Positions 7,215 to 14,739 of a DNA stretch of 43,531 nucleotides are shown piece by piece. Source of the DNA: JALOAP01 sp964632355 (GTDB lineage Bacteria > Chloroflexota > Dehalococcoidia > Tepidiformales > Tepidiformaceae); contig CAZWBW010000011.1 in NCBI GenBank assembly GCA_964632355.1, positions 1 to 43,531 on the forward strand, given 5' to 3'. Each line of letters starts with the position of its first letter. The first letter of the stretch is position 1. Position numbers and translations under genes: made by a program. The notes beneath the pieces were generated by a model. The model did no database searches and was not told the origin of the DNA. It saw only the letters and a list, made by a program, of their open reading frames with translations.

Positions 7215-7718
7215 ATGGCACAGGACGAGCGCGAACGGCAGGTGCCGGGCGAAACCGGTGGGGAGAGCCGCGAATCCCTTGCCGATGCGATGAGCGGGCC
7301 GAACGAAGGTGGCGGCGCCTGGACGATGGAGCACGAGGGCAGGCTGTCGCAGGAGCGTCATGCAGCCCGGGCGCAACCCGCGGCTGCTCCATCGGGCACG
7401 TATCGTGGCATGGCCGGGAGTCTCGCCCATGGCGTTATCCCCACGGGTGAATCGAACGTAACGGCGGCGCTCAGCCGCGATGGCCCTCCCGTGCGAAGCA
7501 GCGAAACGCATGCCAGGAGGCGGGCTCGCTACGACACCCCGGAACTGAGCGGCCAGTTCTACCGCGTCGAGCTCGGGGACACGTTGCCGACGATCGCGGC
7601 GCGCTTCTACGGCCGTGCGGAAGAGTGGGAGCGCATCGCGGAGGCGAACCGGGACCGGCTCGGCGAGGAGCGCTCCGTGTACCCCGGCCAGGAGATCCTG
7701 ATCCCGGACAGCCGCTAG
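7215..7718 (+). CDS. LysM-domain protein
   Basis: The 167-aa product is mostly hydrophilic and low in complexity, with a single C-terminal LysM domain: FYRVELGDTLPTIAARFYG, then EWERIAEANRD and YPGQEILIP. LysM domains bind N-acetylglucosamine polymers or act as assembly modules in phage-tail-like proteins. There is no signal peptide, so the protein is either cytosolic or exported another way. The ATG at 7215 has an ideal SD (GGAGGT at 7204-7209). Its stop overlaps the stop of the convergent diacylglycerol-kinase-like gene in CTAG (7715-7718). The role is unknown. Confidence 0.75.
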   Translation: MAQDERERQVPGETGGESRESLADAMSGPNEGGGAWTMEHEGRLSQERHAARAQPAAAPSGTYRGMAGSLAHGVIPTGESNVTAALSRDGPPVRSSETHARRRARYDTPELSGQFYRVELGDTLPTIAARFYGRAEEWERIAEANRDRLGEERSVYPGQEILIPDSR

Positions 7719-8662
7719 GTTTCGAAGCCGGACGGCCTGCGGTCGCGGCCCGAAAGCACATCCGGGAGTTCGCCGGCGGGCACACTAATCCACATCGCGC
7801 CGCGTTCGACGCGGAAGGTGGCCGGCGTTTCGCCGAGGAAGTCGCCGTCGACCTGTACGGGGAAGCCGGGCGTTGCGAATTCGACGCATTCGGCGCGCGC
7901 CTGGATGACCCGTTCGTCGCCAGCGAGGCGGGAAACCGCGAGCCGTGCCGAGAGCCGGGCCCCATCGAGCACGGTGTGCGGGCAGAGCGCGACCACGTCG
8001 AGTTGGCCGTCGTCGGCGTAGGCGTCGGGCGAGAATTCGACGCGGCCGCCATAGAGCCGGGTGTTCGAGATGACCATGACGGCGAGGTCGTCTTCGAACC
8101 AATGGTCGTCGGCGCGCCAGCGGGCGGGTTCGGGCTTGAGCCGCGGGATGGTGACGGCGCCCTGGAGCATGTAGGCGGCATCGCCGAGTTTGCGCTTGAG
8201 GTCGGGGTTGAGGCGTCGCGTGACCTCGGCGTCCCACCCCACGCTGGCCATGAGGAGGAAGCACCGGTCGCCGGCCCAGCCGACGTCCATGCGCGTGCGC
8301 TGGCCGGCCAGGTGTTCGTCGATGGCGCCGCGGACGCTGCCGGGCAGGTCGATTTCGCGCGCGAGGATGTTGACGGTGCCGGCCGGGAGCGGCGCGAGCG
8401 CTGTGTTCGAACCGACGAGGCCCTGCGCGGCGTCGCGGAGGGTGCCATCGCCGCCGGCCACGAAGAGGAGGTCGTCGCCCCGTTCGGCGGCCTTTCGTGC
8501 GGCTGCGGTGGCTTCTTCGGGCGAGCCGGGGATCACGAGGTCGGTCTCGAGCCCCTGCTTGCGGATGTAGCGGACCGCCCGTTCGGGTTCGGGGAGGCGT
8601 TTCTTCACGCCCCGCGCCACGGGATTGATAAGGAACGTCGCACGCCGGTAGGGGGTCGTCAT
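7715..8662 (-). CDS. diacylglycerol kinase / lipid kinase family protein
   Basis: The 315-aa product has the DAGK catalytic layout: FLINPVARG near the start, the nucleotide-binding FVAGGDGTLRDAAQGLVGS (GGDGT motif, about residues 69-73), LPAGTVNILAREI, and a beta-rich C-terminal domain (ISNTRLYGGRVEFSPDA, DDGQLDVVAL, VQVDGDFLGETP). Members phosphorylate diacylglycerol, sphingoid bases or related lipids with ATP. In this neighbourhood, next to the PAP2-GDPD fusion, a role in phospholipid turnover is reasonable but inferred. It diverges from the VOC gene with a 57-base spacer. Confidence 0.88.
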   Translation of the reverse strand: MTTPYRRATFLINPVARGVKKRLPEPERAVRYIRKQGLETDLVIPGSPEEATAAARKAAERGDDLLFVAGGDGTLRDAAQGLVGSNTALAPLPAGTVNILAREIDLPGSVRGAIDEHLAGQRTRMDVGWAGDRCFLLMASVGWDAEVTRRLNPDLKRKLGDAAYMLQGAVTIPRLKPEPARWRADDHWFEDDLAVMVISNTRLYGGRVEFSPDAYADDGQLDVVALCPHTVLDGARLSARLAVSRLAGDERVIQARAECVEFATPGFPVQVDGDFLGETPATFRVERGAMWISVPAGELPDVLSGRDRRPSGFET

Positions 8663-8719
8663 TTGCGGCCGGTCTCAATCGAACCGTACCATAGCCGCAC
8701 TTCCCCGTCGGAGTCCCTG

Positions 8720-9571
8720 GTGATAACGATCAAGCATGTTGACCACATCAGCATGGCCGCGCCTGACTGGCGTGCGCAGGCTGCGAAGCTCCAGAAGCTC
8801 CTGGGCTTCAAGTTTCTGCACAACTGGGAAGCGGACGACCACAGCGACTTCAGCGGGTGCACGCTCCAGGTCCCCGGGACCGATATCGAGTTCGAGATCA
8901 TCCAGCCGGAGCGCCCGGAAAGCTTCGTCCAGCGCTTCCTCGACCAGGAAGGCCCGGGCCTGCATCACATCACGGTCGAGGTGCCGTCGATCGACGAGGC
9001 CGTCGAAGAGCTGAAGCGGCTCGGCATCGAGCCCTTCGGTGGGATCGACGACGACGGCGAGTGGCTCGTGACCTACATCCACCCCCGGGAGAGCGGTGGC
9101 ATCCTCTGGCAGCTCTTCGAGCCGAAGCGCACCCGCGAGGTCGACCGCAGCATCACCGACCGTGGGGTGGTGAACCTGAAGCGCGTCGACCATGTCTCGA
9201 TGGCGGTGCCGAACGTCGAGAAACAGATGGAGTGGCAGCAGCGCGTGTTCGGCATGGAGACGCTGCAGACGTGGACCGATGAGGACCTGGGCTATACCGG
9301 CGCGGTGATGCGCATCCCGAACAGCCAGATCCAGTTCGAGATGATTGCGCCCATCCGGCCCGACAGCTTCGTGCAGAAGTTCATCGATCAGCGCCGCCCG
9401 GGCATGCACCACATCTGCTGCGAAGTTGAGTCGGTCGAGGCGGCGGTCGAAGGGCTGCGCTCCCAGGGCATCGAGCCGCACGGCGGCATCATCGAAAACG
9501 ACTGGAAGCGCCACACGTTCATCCACCCGCGCGACAGCGGCGGGGTGCTGTTCCAGCTCTTCGAGGACTAG
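8720..9571 (+). CDS. two-domain VOC (glyoxalase/dioxygenase-fold) protein
   Basis: The 283-aa product contains two tandem VOC domains of about 135 residues with strong mutual similarity. The first has VDHISMA, GPGLHHITVEV and SGGILWQLFE; the second has VDHVSMAVP, RPGMHHICCEV and SGGVLFQLFE. The histidines and the terminal glutamate are the usual VOC metal ligands. The pattern is close to methylmalonyl-CoA epimerases and related mono-metal enzymes, but the substrate cannot be assigned. The GTG at 8720 is used because homology starts there; GGAG lies a few bases upstream. It is divergent from the lipid kinase gene. Confidence 0.8.
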   Translation: MITIKHVDHISMAAPDWRAQAAKLQKLLGFKFLHNWEADDHSDFSGCTLQVPGTDIEFEIIQPERPESFVQRFLDQEGPGLHHITVEVPSIDEAVEELKRLGIEPFGGIDDDGEWLVTYIHPRESGGILWQLFEPKRTREVDRSITDRGVVNLKRVDHVSMAVPNVEKQMEWQQRVFGMETLQTWTDEDLGYTGAVMRIPNSQIQFEMIAPIRPDSFVQKFIDQRRPGMHHICCEVESVEAAVEGLRSQGIEPHGGIIENDWKRHTFIHPRDSGGVLFQLFED

Positions 9572-9670
9572 TCACGGCGCCGGGCGGCGCTGCTGCGCGA
9601 TGGACTCGAGGTTCTCGTTCGCGGCACGGGCGCCGAGCGGTGGCAAGTAATGTCGGCCGAATTCGCTGCG

Positions 9671-9701
9671 GCGTGGGCTGGGGCTATCCCGCAGCCCACG
9701 C
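9671..9701 (-). terminator. inverted repeat spanning the stop of the 66-aa gene
   Basis: GCGTGGGCTG (9671-9680) and CAGCCCACGC (9692-9701) form a perfect 10-bp stem whose loop contains the stop codon of the minus-strand small gene. It also lies downstream of the VOC gene. There is no clear T-tract, so the terminator role is tentative. Confidence 0.5.
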
Positions 9702-9884
9702 TTCCTCGGTCGCGCCTTCGTAGTGGTAGAAGGCGCGGACGAGCCCTTCGAGGACTTCGGCGCTGGTTTCCAGGAGCGCCTTGCCGTGCGCGTCGTCGAC
9801 GTTGTCGATGCTGGCGCGCATCAGGCGGGCAAGGTCCTGCATCATTTCACGGTTCTGCCGGACGCGATCCATTCCTGTGGCCAT
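9684..9884 (-). CDS. hypothetical 66-aa protein
   Basis: The small acidic, helical product (MATGMDRVRQNREMMQDLAR...) has no membrane segment or cysteine. The ATG at 9884 has a good SD (GGGAGG, about six bases upstream), which supports a real gene. A long open frame continuing upstream to 10472 is antisense to the enoyl-CoA hydratase gene and is not credible. The last codons form one arm of a 10-bp inverted repeat. The upstream interval 9885-10158 contains only the hydratase promoter region. Confidence 0.6.
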   Translation of the reverse strand: MATGMDRVRQNREMMQDLARLMRASIDNVDDAHGKALLETSAEVLEGLVRAFYHYEGATEEAWAAG

Positions 9885-10125
9885 GGCCGCCTCCCTGTCG
9901 GTGTGTGTATTCCATTGTTCGCGGGCGGTTGAACCACCGGCGCTGATCGAGCCGCACATCCCGTTGCAAGGGTGTGACGGGCCCGCACGTTGACATGGCC
10001 TGCCGCGCCGAGGGGCCGAGCGGCGCTTCCCCGGCCGTGCCCGCCCTGCCGCCGATTCGTTGCTAGAGCACCGCACTGAAAATGCGGGTATCCGCGGCCC
10101 TTCCCCAGGGCACGGCCGCGCCCTG

Positions 10126-10149
10126 TACGATGCGCACAGTCTGACTGTG
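10126..10149 (+). promoter_or_regulatory. -10 box and 15-bp palindrome upstream of the first enoyl-CoA hydratase
   Basis: TACGAT (10126-10131) resembles a -10 element. It is followed by the perfect dyad CACAGTC-T-GACTGTG (10135-10149), which would cover the transcription start. The ATG is at 10159. The geometry suits an operator bound by a dimeric repressor, for example a TetR/FadR-type fatty-acid regulator (inference). Confidence 0.5.
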
Positions 10150-10158
10150 AGGTATTGC

Positions 10159-11004
10159 ATGACCCAACCGGTTGTCCTGGTCGAAAAGAACGAAGGTGTC
10201 GCGACGGTAACGCTGAACCGCCCGGAGAAGATGAACGCGCTTTCGAGCGAACTCCGCGGGCTCGCCACGCAGATCTTCAACGAACTGGCGAATGACGACA
10301 GCATCGACGTCATCATCCTCACGGGCGCGGGGCGGGCGTTCAGCGCGGGGCTCGACCTGAAGGAGCTCGGCGGCGAGGTCGAAGGTGTACCGGCAGGTAC
10401 CCGAGCGGTCACGGATGTCGACGTCGTGTCGGCGATGCTCGCGTGCCCGCAGCCGATCATTGGCGCGATCAACGGCTTTCTGGTGGCCTATGTCCGCATC
10501 CCGTCGATTGNNNNNNNNNNCGCGATCAACGGGGTGGCCGTGACGGGCGGGTTCGAAATCGCGCTCGCGTGCGACATCCTTATCGCCTCGACGCAGGCCC
10601 GTTTCGCCGATACGCACGCGCGCGTCGGCATCATGCCCGGCTGGGGTCTGAGCCAGCGGCTGCCGCGGCTCATCGGCATCAGCCGCGCGAAGGAGCTTTC
10701 GCTCACGGGGAACTACCTCGACGCGGAGCAGGCGGAGCGCTGGGGGCTGGTGAACCACGTCGTGCCGCCGGAGGAACTCCTGCCTTTCTGCCAGAAGCTC
10801 GCGCAGGACATGCGGTCGTGCGCGCCGGGCATGGTTCGCAAATACAAGAAGCTCATCGACGATGGCTACGCGACCACGTTCGGCGAGGGCATGCGCCTCG
10901 AGCTCGAGGTTTCGCGCCAGCACATGGAGAGCGTGACGCCCGAGCAGGTGGCCCAGCGCCGCGCCAGCATCCAGCAGCGCGGCCGGTCGCAGGCCGGGAG
11001 TTAG
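10159..11004 (+). CDS. enoyl-CoA hydratase/isomerase family protein (interrupted by an assembly gap)
   Basis: Crotonase-fold enzyme of about 281 aa. Visible motifs are VATVTLNRPEKMNALSSEL, the first oxyanion-hole segment AFSAGLDLKELGG, and AINGVAVTGGFEIALACDIL for the second oxyanion hole and active-site helix. The usual reaction is hydration of 2-trans-enoyl-CoA in beta-oxidation, but family members vary. Ten Ns (10511-10520) split the gene. The 12-mer CGCGATCAACGG occurs on both sides, and the extra piece before the gap (FLVAYVRIPSI) has no place in the family, so it is probably a scaffolding artefact. It heads a same-strand run with the nitroreductase-like, pirin and FMN-reductase genes. 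Confidence 0.85.
   Translation: MTQPVVLVEKNEGVATVTLNRPEKMNALSSELRGLATQIFNELANDDSIDVIILTGAGRAFSAGLDLKELGGEVEGVPAGTRAVTDVDVVSAMLACPQPIIGAINGFLVAYVRIPSIXXXXAINGVAVTGGFEIALACDILIASTQARFADTHARVGIMPGWGLSQRLPRLIGISRAKELSLTGNYLDAEQAERWGLVNHVVPPEELLPFCQKLAQDMRSCAPGMVRKYKKLIDDGYATTFGEGMRLELEVSRQHMESVTPEQVAQRRASIQQRGRSQAGS
10511..10520. other. assembly gap (10 Ns) inside the enoyl-CoA hydratase gene
   Basis: The gap is flanked by a duplicated 12-mer (CGCGATCAACGG before and after), which indicates overlapping contig ends that were not merged. Confidence 0.9.
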
Positions 11005-11014
11005 GAGACACCCG

Positions 11015-11416
11015 ATGCAGCTCCCGTCCGGCCTCGCCGGCCTCGACTACTGCTACCTGACGACGACCGGCCGGAAGTCGGGCCAGCCGCGCGAAATCGA
11101 GATCTGGTTCGGCGCGGACGGCGGGACGCTGTACCTGCTTTCGGGCGGCGGCGACCGCTCGCACTGGGTTCGAAACATCCTCGCCGACCCGCGCGTGAGG
11201 GTGCGGGTCGGCGAGCAGACGTTCGCGGCGCGGGCCCGGGTCGTCGAACCCGGGACCGAGGAGGATACGCGGGCACGCGACCTCCTCGTGGCGAAGTACC
11301 AGCCGGGGTACAGCAGCGACCTCTCGGACTGGCGGCGACGGGCGTTGCCGGTTGCGCTGGATTTGGAAGGAACAGTGGACCCGGGCGAAACGGGTTCGCA
11401 GCAGGCGCCGCGGTAG
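11015..11416 (+). CDS. deazaflavin-dependent nitroreductase family protein (DUF385-like)
   Basis: The 133-aa product has the split beta-barrel pattern YLTTTGRKSGQPREIEIWF, then YLLSGGGDRSHWVRNILADP and VRVGEQTFAARARVV. This matches the Ddn/DUF385 family, which uses F420 (or in some members other flavins) for reduction of quinones and nitro compounds. The ATG at 11015 follows AGGAG with good spacing, 10 bases after the hydratase stop. It probably belongs to the same transcript as the hydratase and pirin genes. Whether the host makes F420 cannot be seen here. Confidence 0.82.
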   Translation: MQLPSGLAGLDYCYLTTTGRKSGQPREIEIWFGADGGTLYLLSGGGDRSHWVRNILADPRVRVRVGEQTFAARARVVEPGTEEDTRARDLLVAKYQPGYSSDLSDWRRRALPVALDLEGTVDPGETGSQQAPR

Positions 11417-11448
11417 AGTCGGCGCATCCCCCGCGGAGGACTGCCCCG

Positions 11449-12177
11449 GTGATTACGCTGCGCCAGGCCGAAGACATCTACCACGTTGAAGGCGGCTGGT
11501 TTTCGGCGAGATGGCATTTCTCGTTCGACCATTACCACGACCCCGAGTTCATGGGCTTCGGCCCGCTGCGAGTGTTCAACGACGACCGGCTCATCCCCGG
11601 GGCCATCTGGCCGATGCACCCGCACCGGGACATCGAAGGCATCACGTATGTCGTGGAAGGGCTGTTCGAACACGCCGACAGCCTCGGCAATAACGGGCAT
11701 CTCCTCCCCGGGGCGGTGCAGCGCGCGACACTTGGGTCGGGGATGCAGCACTCGGAGCGGAACGGCTCGACCGAGAAGCCGATGCGCTTCCTGCAGTTCT
11801 GGATCCTGCCCGAGACGCCGGGCCTGCCGCCCTCGCTCGAACAGCGGCAGTACACCCGCGAGGACCGCACGAACCGCTTATTGAAGGTGCTCGATCCCGA
11901 GGGCGCCGACGCTCTGAAGGTGCACCAGGATGCTCGCGTCTACGTCTCGTACCTGGAGGAGGGGAAGCGCATTTCGCACGAACTCGCCGAGGGCCGCGGG
12001 CTCTACATCTACTTCATCGAGGGGCAGGCGACGCTGGAGGGCGAGCCGGTCCGGACGGGCGACGCGGCGATGGTCGAAGGCGAACCGGCTATCGAAATCG
12101 CGGCGAATTTGCCGACCGAGCTCATCATGATTGACGTGCCGATGCAGTGGACGCCGGTGGGCGTATGGGCGAGGTGA
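11449..12177 (+). CDS. pirin family protein
   Basis: The 242-aa product has the pirin N-terminal cupin with the metal site HPHRDIEGITYVVEG and a later LGSGMQHSERN segment, followed by a second cupin-like half (RVYVSYLEEGK, GLYIYFIEGQATLEGEPV). Pirins bind Fe(II) or other metals; some have quercetin 2,3-dioxygenase activity. The GTG at 11449 follows GGAGGA. It lies 32 bases after the nitroreductase-like gene and 9 bases before the FMN-reductase gene, so a redox-related operon is likely. Confidence 0.9.
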   Translation: MITLRQAEDIYHVEGGWFSARWHFSFDHYHDPEFMGFGPLRVFNDDRLIPGAIWPMHPHRDIEGITYVVEGLFEHADSLGNNGHLLPGAVQRATLGSGMQHSERNGSTEKPMRFLQFWILPETPGLPPSLEQRQYTREDRTNRLLKVLDPEGADALKVHQDARVYVSYLEEGKRISHELAEGRGLYIYFIEGQATLEGEPVRTGDAAMVEGEPAIEIAANLPTELIMIDVPMQWTPVGVWAR

Positions 12178-12186
12178 GGGGGTTCG

Positions 12187-12744
12187 ATGGAAGCGTACAG
12201 CGTGCTGGTTGTGGTCGGGAGCCTGCGGAAAGAGTCGTACAGCCGCAAGCTCGCGCGGGCGCTGGAGCACCTCGCGCCCGAGACGCTTGTGTTCGAGTAC
12301 GCGGGTATCGGCCACCTGCCGCACTACAACCAGGACATCGAAGATAGCGGCGACCTGCCCGAATCGTGGGTGCGGTTCCGCCAGCAGGTGAGGGATGCCG
12401 ACGCGGTGCTCTTCGTGACGCCCGAATACAACCGGTCGGTGCCCGGCGCGCTGAAGAACGCGATCGATGTTGCGTCGCGGCCGAAGGAAGAGAACGCCTG
12501 GGACGGGAAACCCGGCGCGGTGGTCAGCATTTCGCGCGGCAGCATCGGCGGGTTCGGCGCGAACCACCACCTCCGGCAGGCTCTCACCACCGTGAACGTG
12601 GCGGTCATGGCCCAGCCCGAGGCGTACATCGGCAACATCGCCACTCTCTTCGACGACGCCGGGAACCTCGCGAACGAAAGCACCGCACAGTTTCTCTCGC
12701 AGTTCATGCGCGCCTTCGCGCAGTGGGTCGAGAAGAACCGCTAG
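12187..12744 (+). CDS. NAD(P)H-dependent FMN reductase (chromate/quinone reductase-like)
   Basis: The 185-aa flavodoxin-fold protein shows the FMN phosphate loop VVVGSLRKESYSRKLARAL and the signature LFVTPEYNRSVPGALKNAID, followed by SRGSIGGFGANHHLRQAL. The family transfers two electrons from NAD(P)H to FMN, quinones or chromate. The ATG at 12187 has a GAGGGGG SD. It closes the hydratase-nitroreductase-pirin-reductase run. Confidence 0.9.
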   Translation: MEAYSVLVVVGSLRKESYSRKLARALEHLAPETLVFEYAGIGHLPHYNQDIEDSGDLPESWVRFRQQVRDADAVLFVTPEYNRSVPGALKNAIDVASRPKEENAWDGKPGAVVSISRGSIGGFGANHHLRQALTTVNVAVMAQPEAYIGNIATLFDDAGNLANESTAQFLSQFMRAFAQWVEKNR

Positions 12745-12834
12745 CCCCCACCTCGCGTCAACGTGGGAGGGAGCCTTGCGCTCGCCCCGGGTCGCCCGAA
12801 GCCTGGGAAAGGTGCCGGGGATGAGGGGCCCGAA

Positions 12835-12862
12835 GGCCGATGGCCGAGAGCCGACGGCCCCT
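12835..12862. repeat. short heptanucleotide repeat block (GGCCGAN type)
   Basis: GGCCGAT, GGCCGAG, AGCCGAC, GGCCCCT occur in phase just upstream of a TATAAT box for the next gene. It belongs to the same class of 7-mer blocks but has a different sequence. Confidence 0.5.
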
Positions 12863-12867
12863 ATAAT
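12862..12867 (+). promoter_or_regulatory. -10 box TATAAT of the second enoyl-CoA hydratase gene
   Basis: A consensus TATAAT lies 26 bases before the ATG at 12894, with AGGAG between them. The -35 position falls in the upstream heptamer-like sequence. Confidence 0.55.
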
Positions 12868-12893
12868 CCGCGCATCCAGACCAGGAGACCCCG

Positions 12894-13679
12894 ATGAGCT
12901 TCGAGACCGTGCAATACGCGGCGGAGGGCGGCGTCGCGCGTATCACCATGAACCGCCCGGAGAAGCGCAACGCGCTCAACCACCAACTCCTCGATGACCT
13001 CGACGCGGCCTTCCGGCTCGCCGAAGAGGACGACGATGTCCGGGTCGTGGTGCTGGCCGGGAACGGGCCGGCCTTCTGCGCTGGCTACGACCTGGCCGGC
13101 AGCTACTACATTACGCCGCCGGGCGATGAAGGCCGCTGGCGCCTGGGGAGCGCGCTGATGGCGCTTCGCGGCATCGAGGCGCGCTACCAGCGCATCTGGA
13201 ACTGCCCGAAGCCGACGATCGCCCGCGTCCACGGGCACGCGGTGGCGGCAGGGTGCTACCTGCAGCTGCTGTGCGACATCTCGGTGGCGGCCGACAACGC
13301 GGTCCTCGGGCACCCGGCGGTCAAGATGGGTGGCGTGAGTTCGATGCCGCTCTGGCAGGTGGCGCTCGGCTACAAGAAAGCCCGGTACCTGCTGCTCACC
13401 GGGCGGCTGATCGACGGGCGCGAAGCAGAGCGCATCGGGCTCGTGACGCTGGCGGTGCCCGAATCGGAGCTCGACGCGACCGTCGAAAGCATCGTGCAGG
13501 ACTGCCTGGCTGTGCCATTTGAAGGCGCGCTGCACAACAAGGAAGCGCTGAACACCGCGCTCGAAATCCAGGGCGTCGGCGCGCTGTTCCGATATCACGG
13601 CCAGATGAACGCGCTCGGCCGCCTGCGCGACCGGGACGAAAACGACGAGTTCGCGCGGTTCCGCGGCGGTAAGCAGTAG
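12894..13679 (+). CDS. enoyl-CoA hydratase/isomerase family protein
   Basis: The second crotonase-fold protein (261 aa) has VARITMNRPEKRNALNHQLL, AFCAGYDLAGSYY for the first oxyanion-hole loop and RVHGHAVAAGCYLQLLCDIS for the second. The insertion after AGYDLAG and the HPAVKMGGVSSMPLWQ segment place it apart from the first paralogue, so the substrate likely differs. A SD (AGGAG) and consensus -10 support the start. A strong inverted repeat right after the stop probably ends transcription from both sides. Confidence 0.9.
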   Translation: MSFETVQYAAEGGVARITMNRPEKRNALNHQLLDDLDAAFRLAEEDDDVRVVVLAGNGPAFCAGYDLAGSYYITPPGDEGRWRLGSALMALRGIEARYQRIWNCPKPTIARVHGHAVAAGCYLQLLCDISVAADNAVLGHPAVKMGGVSSMPLWQVALGYKKARYLLLTGRLIDGREAERIGLVTLAVPESELDATVESIVQDCLAVPFEGALHNKEALNTALEIQGVGALFRYHGQMNALGRLRDRDENDEFARFRGGKQ

Positions 13680-13685
13680 AGAGCA

Positions 13686-13726
13686 ACCGGGGACCGGCGA
13701 CCCAGTACGGGCTGCCGGTCCCCGGT
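13686..13726. terminator. bidirectional terminator-like inverted repeat
   Basis: ACCGGGGACCGGC (13686-13698) and GCCGGTCCCCGGT (13714-13726) form a perfect 13-bp stem with a 15-base loop, between the convergent hydratase and capsid-like genes. T-runs are lacking on both sides. Confidence 0.65.
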
Positions 13727-13745
13727 GTTCGAAGACGCGCCGGGG

Positions 13746-14636
13746 CTATGCTGCGCGGACGCCGACGAGCTTCGCGAGCTTCACGGTGTTGAACAGCGCG
13801 AGGCCCGCGTACCACTTCACGCGGATGCGCGTGGCGTCTTTCGTTTCGAGACTGCCGACGCGTTCGATGGTCAGGCCACCAGGCGCGGTGAGCCCCGCGA
13901 GGCCGCCTTCGCCGAACTGCATCGCGTAGATGGTGCTGCAGTCGTCGCTCGAGCCGACCGTCTGTTCGTCGCTGATGTAGTCGTTTATGCCAATCGGGAT
14001 GCCGTCGTAGAACTGGAGCATGTTGCCGAAGGCGTCCCGGTCGGCTTCGAGGAAGGTGCCGGTGGCGCGGGCGAGCTCGTTCAGCGTGCGGCGGCTGCGG
14101 CGGCTCATGAGGAGGAGGTCCGGCTTGCCGCCGCGGACGGTATCGATGAGCTCGTCGAGCTTGTCAAGGGTGAGCACGCCGCCGTTCTCGCCCATCGAGA
14201 CGGTCTGTCCCGCCGCTGTGAGTTTGTCGATGCCGTTGAAGGCGTCGGGGTTGCTCGACTCGTCGCCATTCACGAACGTCTCGTCGAACAGCGCCTGGAC
14301 GGCCCGGGCCTTCAGCTGCACGATGGCGGCTTCGAGGTCCTGTACGTTCGAACGCGTGGACTTGAGGAAGTTATCGATGTCCGCGTCGCCACCGAGGATG
14401 CGGAGGGTGGCGGTGTGCTGGGTGAACGTCGGGGTCGATTCCTCCCACGTGTCGCCGACGCTGTAGAAATCGGCCGAGGGAGCGGCGTTTTCGCGGTTGT
14501 AGGTGAGGCCGTTCCCGGTGATTTCGATGAACGGCAGGCGCTGGAGGACGGGGCTCTCCTGGGCCATGGTTTCGATGACCCCGGCGAGCAGGGTGTCGGT
14601 GCTGAGCTTGCTGGCTTCGACAAGCGTGAGGGCCAT
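13746..14636 (-). CDS. solitary phage-type major capsid protein
   Basis: The 296-aa product resembles bacterial/phage major capsid proteins recognisable by ALTLVEASKLSTDTLLAGVI, LPFIEITGNGLTYNREN, GDTWEESTPTFTQHTA, DNFLKSTRSNVQDLEAAIVQ, DLLLMSRRSRRTLNELARA and the C-terminal SLETKDATRIRVKWYAGLAL. The assignment is by sequence recognition; an HK97-like fold is inferred. No portal, terminase, protease, tail or integrase gene is nearby, so this is either a lone prophage relic under selection, a domesticated shell (encapsulin-like) or part of a dispersed particle system. The ATG at 14636 has AGGAGGT 10 bases upstream, but that SD lies within a perfect 15-bp hairpin (14646-14687). An alternative start at 14699 would read through the hairpin and is less likely. 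Confidence 0.7.
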   Translation of the reverse strand: MALTLVEASKLSTDTLLAGVIETMAQESPVLQRLPFIEITGNGLTYNRENAAPSADFYSVGDTWEESTPTFTQHTATLRILGGDADIDNFLKSTRSNVQDLEAAIVQLKARAVQALFDETFVNGDESSNPDAFNGIDKLTAAGQTVSMGENGGVLTLDKLDELIDTVRGGKPDLLLMSRRSRRTLNELARATGTFLEADRDAFGNMLQFYDGIPIGINDYISDEQTVGSSDDCSTIYAMQFGEGGLAGLTAPGGLTIERVGSLETKDATRIRVKWYAGLALFNTVKLAKLVGVRAA

Positions 14637-14645
14637 AGCGGCCAA

Positions 14646-14687
14646 GACCTCCTGTTCGAATTCGCACAAGTGTTCGAACAGGAGGTC
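14646..14687 (-). promoter_or_regulatory. SD-sequestering hairpin in the capsid leader
   Basis: On the mRNA strand GACCTCCTGTTCGAA pairs perfectly over 15 bp with TTCGAACAGGAGGTC, across a 12-base loop. The 3' arm holds the SD (AGGAGGT) and the 5' arm the exact anti-SD ACCTCCT. The AUG lies nine bases after the stem. This would hold translation off until the stem opens by heat, ligand, protein or trans RNA. A palindromic protein-binding site on DNA is the alternative reading. Confidence 0.7.
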
Positions 14688-14708
14688 CCCAAGCCCCAAG
14701 CTCTGGAT

Positions 14709-14739
14709 GGCGCTCCCGGGGGACTGCGCCGGGGGCGCC
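14709..14739 (-). terminator. GC-rich hairpin after the lipoprotein gene
   Basis: GGCGC-t-CCCGG (14709-14719) pairs with CCGGG-g-GCGCC (14729-14739), a 5+5-bp stem with one mismatch, overlapping the lipoprotein stop codon. It lies about 20 bases before the capsid leader hairpin. Between them GCTTGGG is repeated twice on the minus strand and no promoter is evident. Confidence 0.45.

Noticed and set aside
9684..10472. 262-codon extension of the small gene
   Set aside because: The upstream part is antisense to the enoyl-CoA hydratase gene; the SD at 9884 supports the short form.
13746..14636. complete prophage
   Set aside because: No terminase, portal, tail, lysis or integrase gene occurs in the window; only one capsid-type gene is seen.
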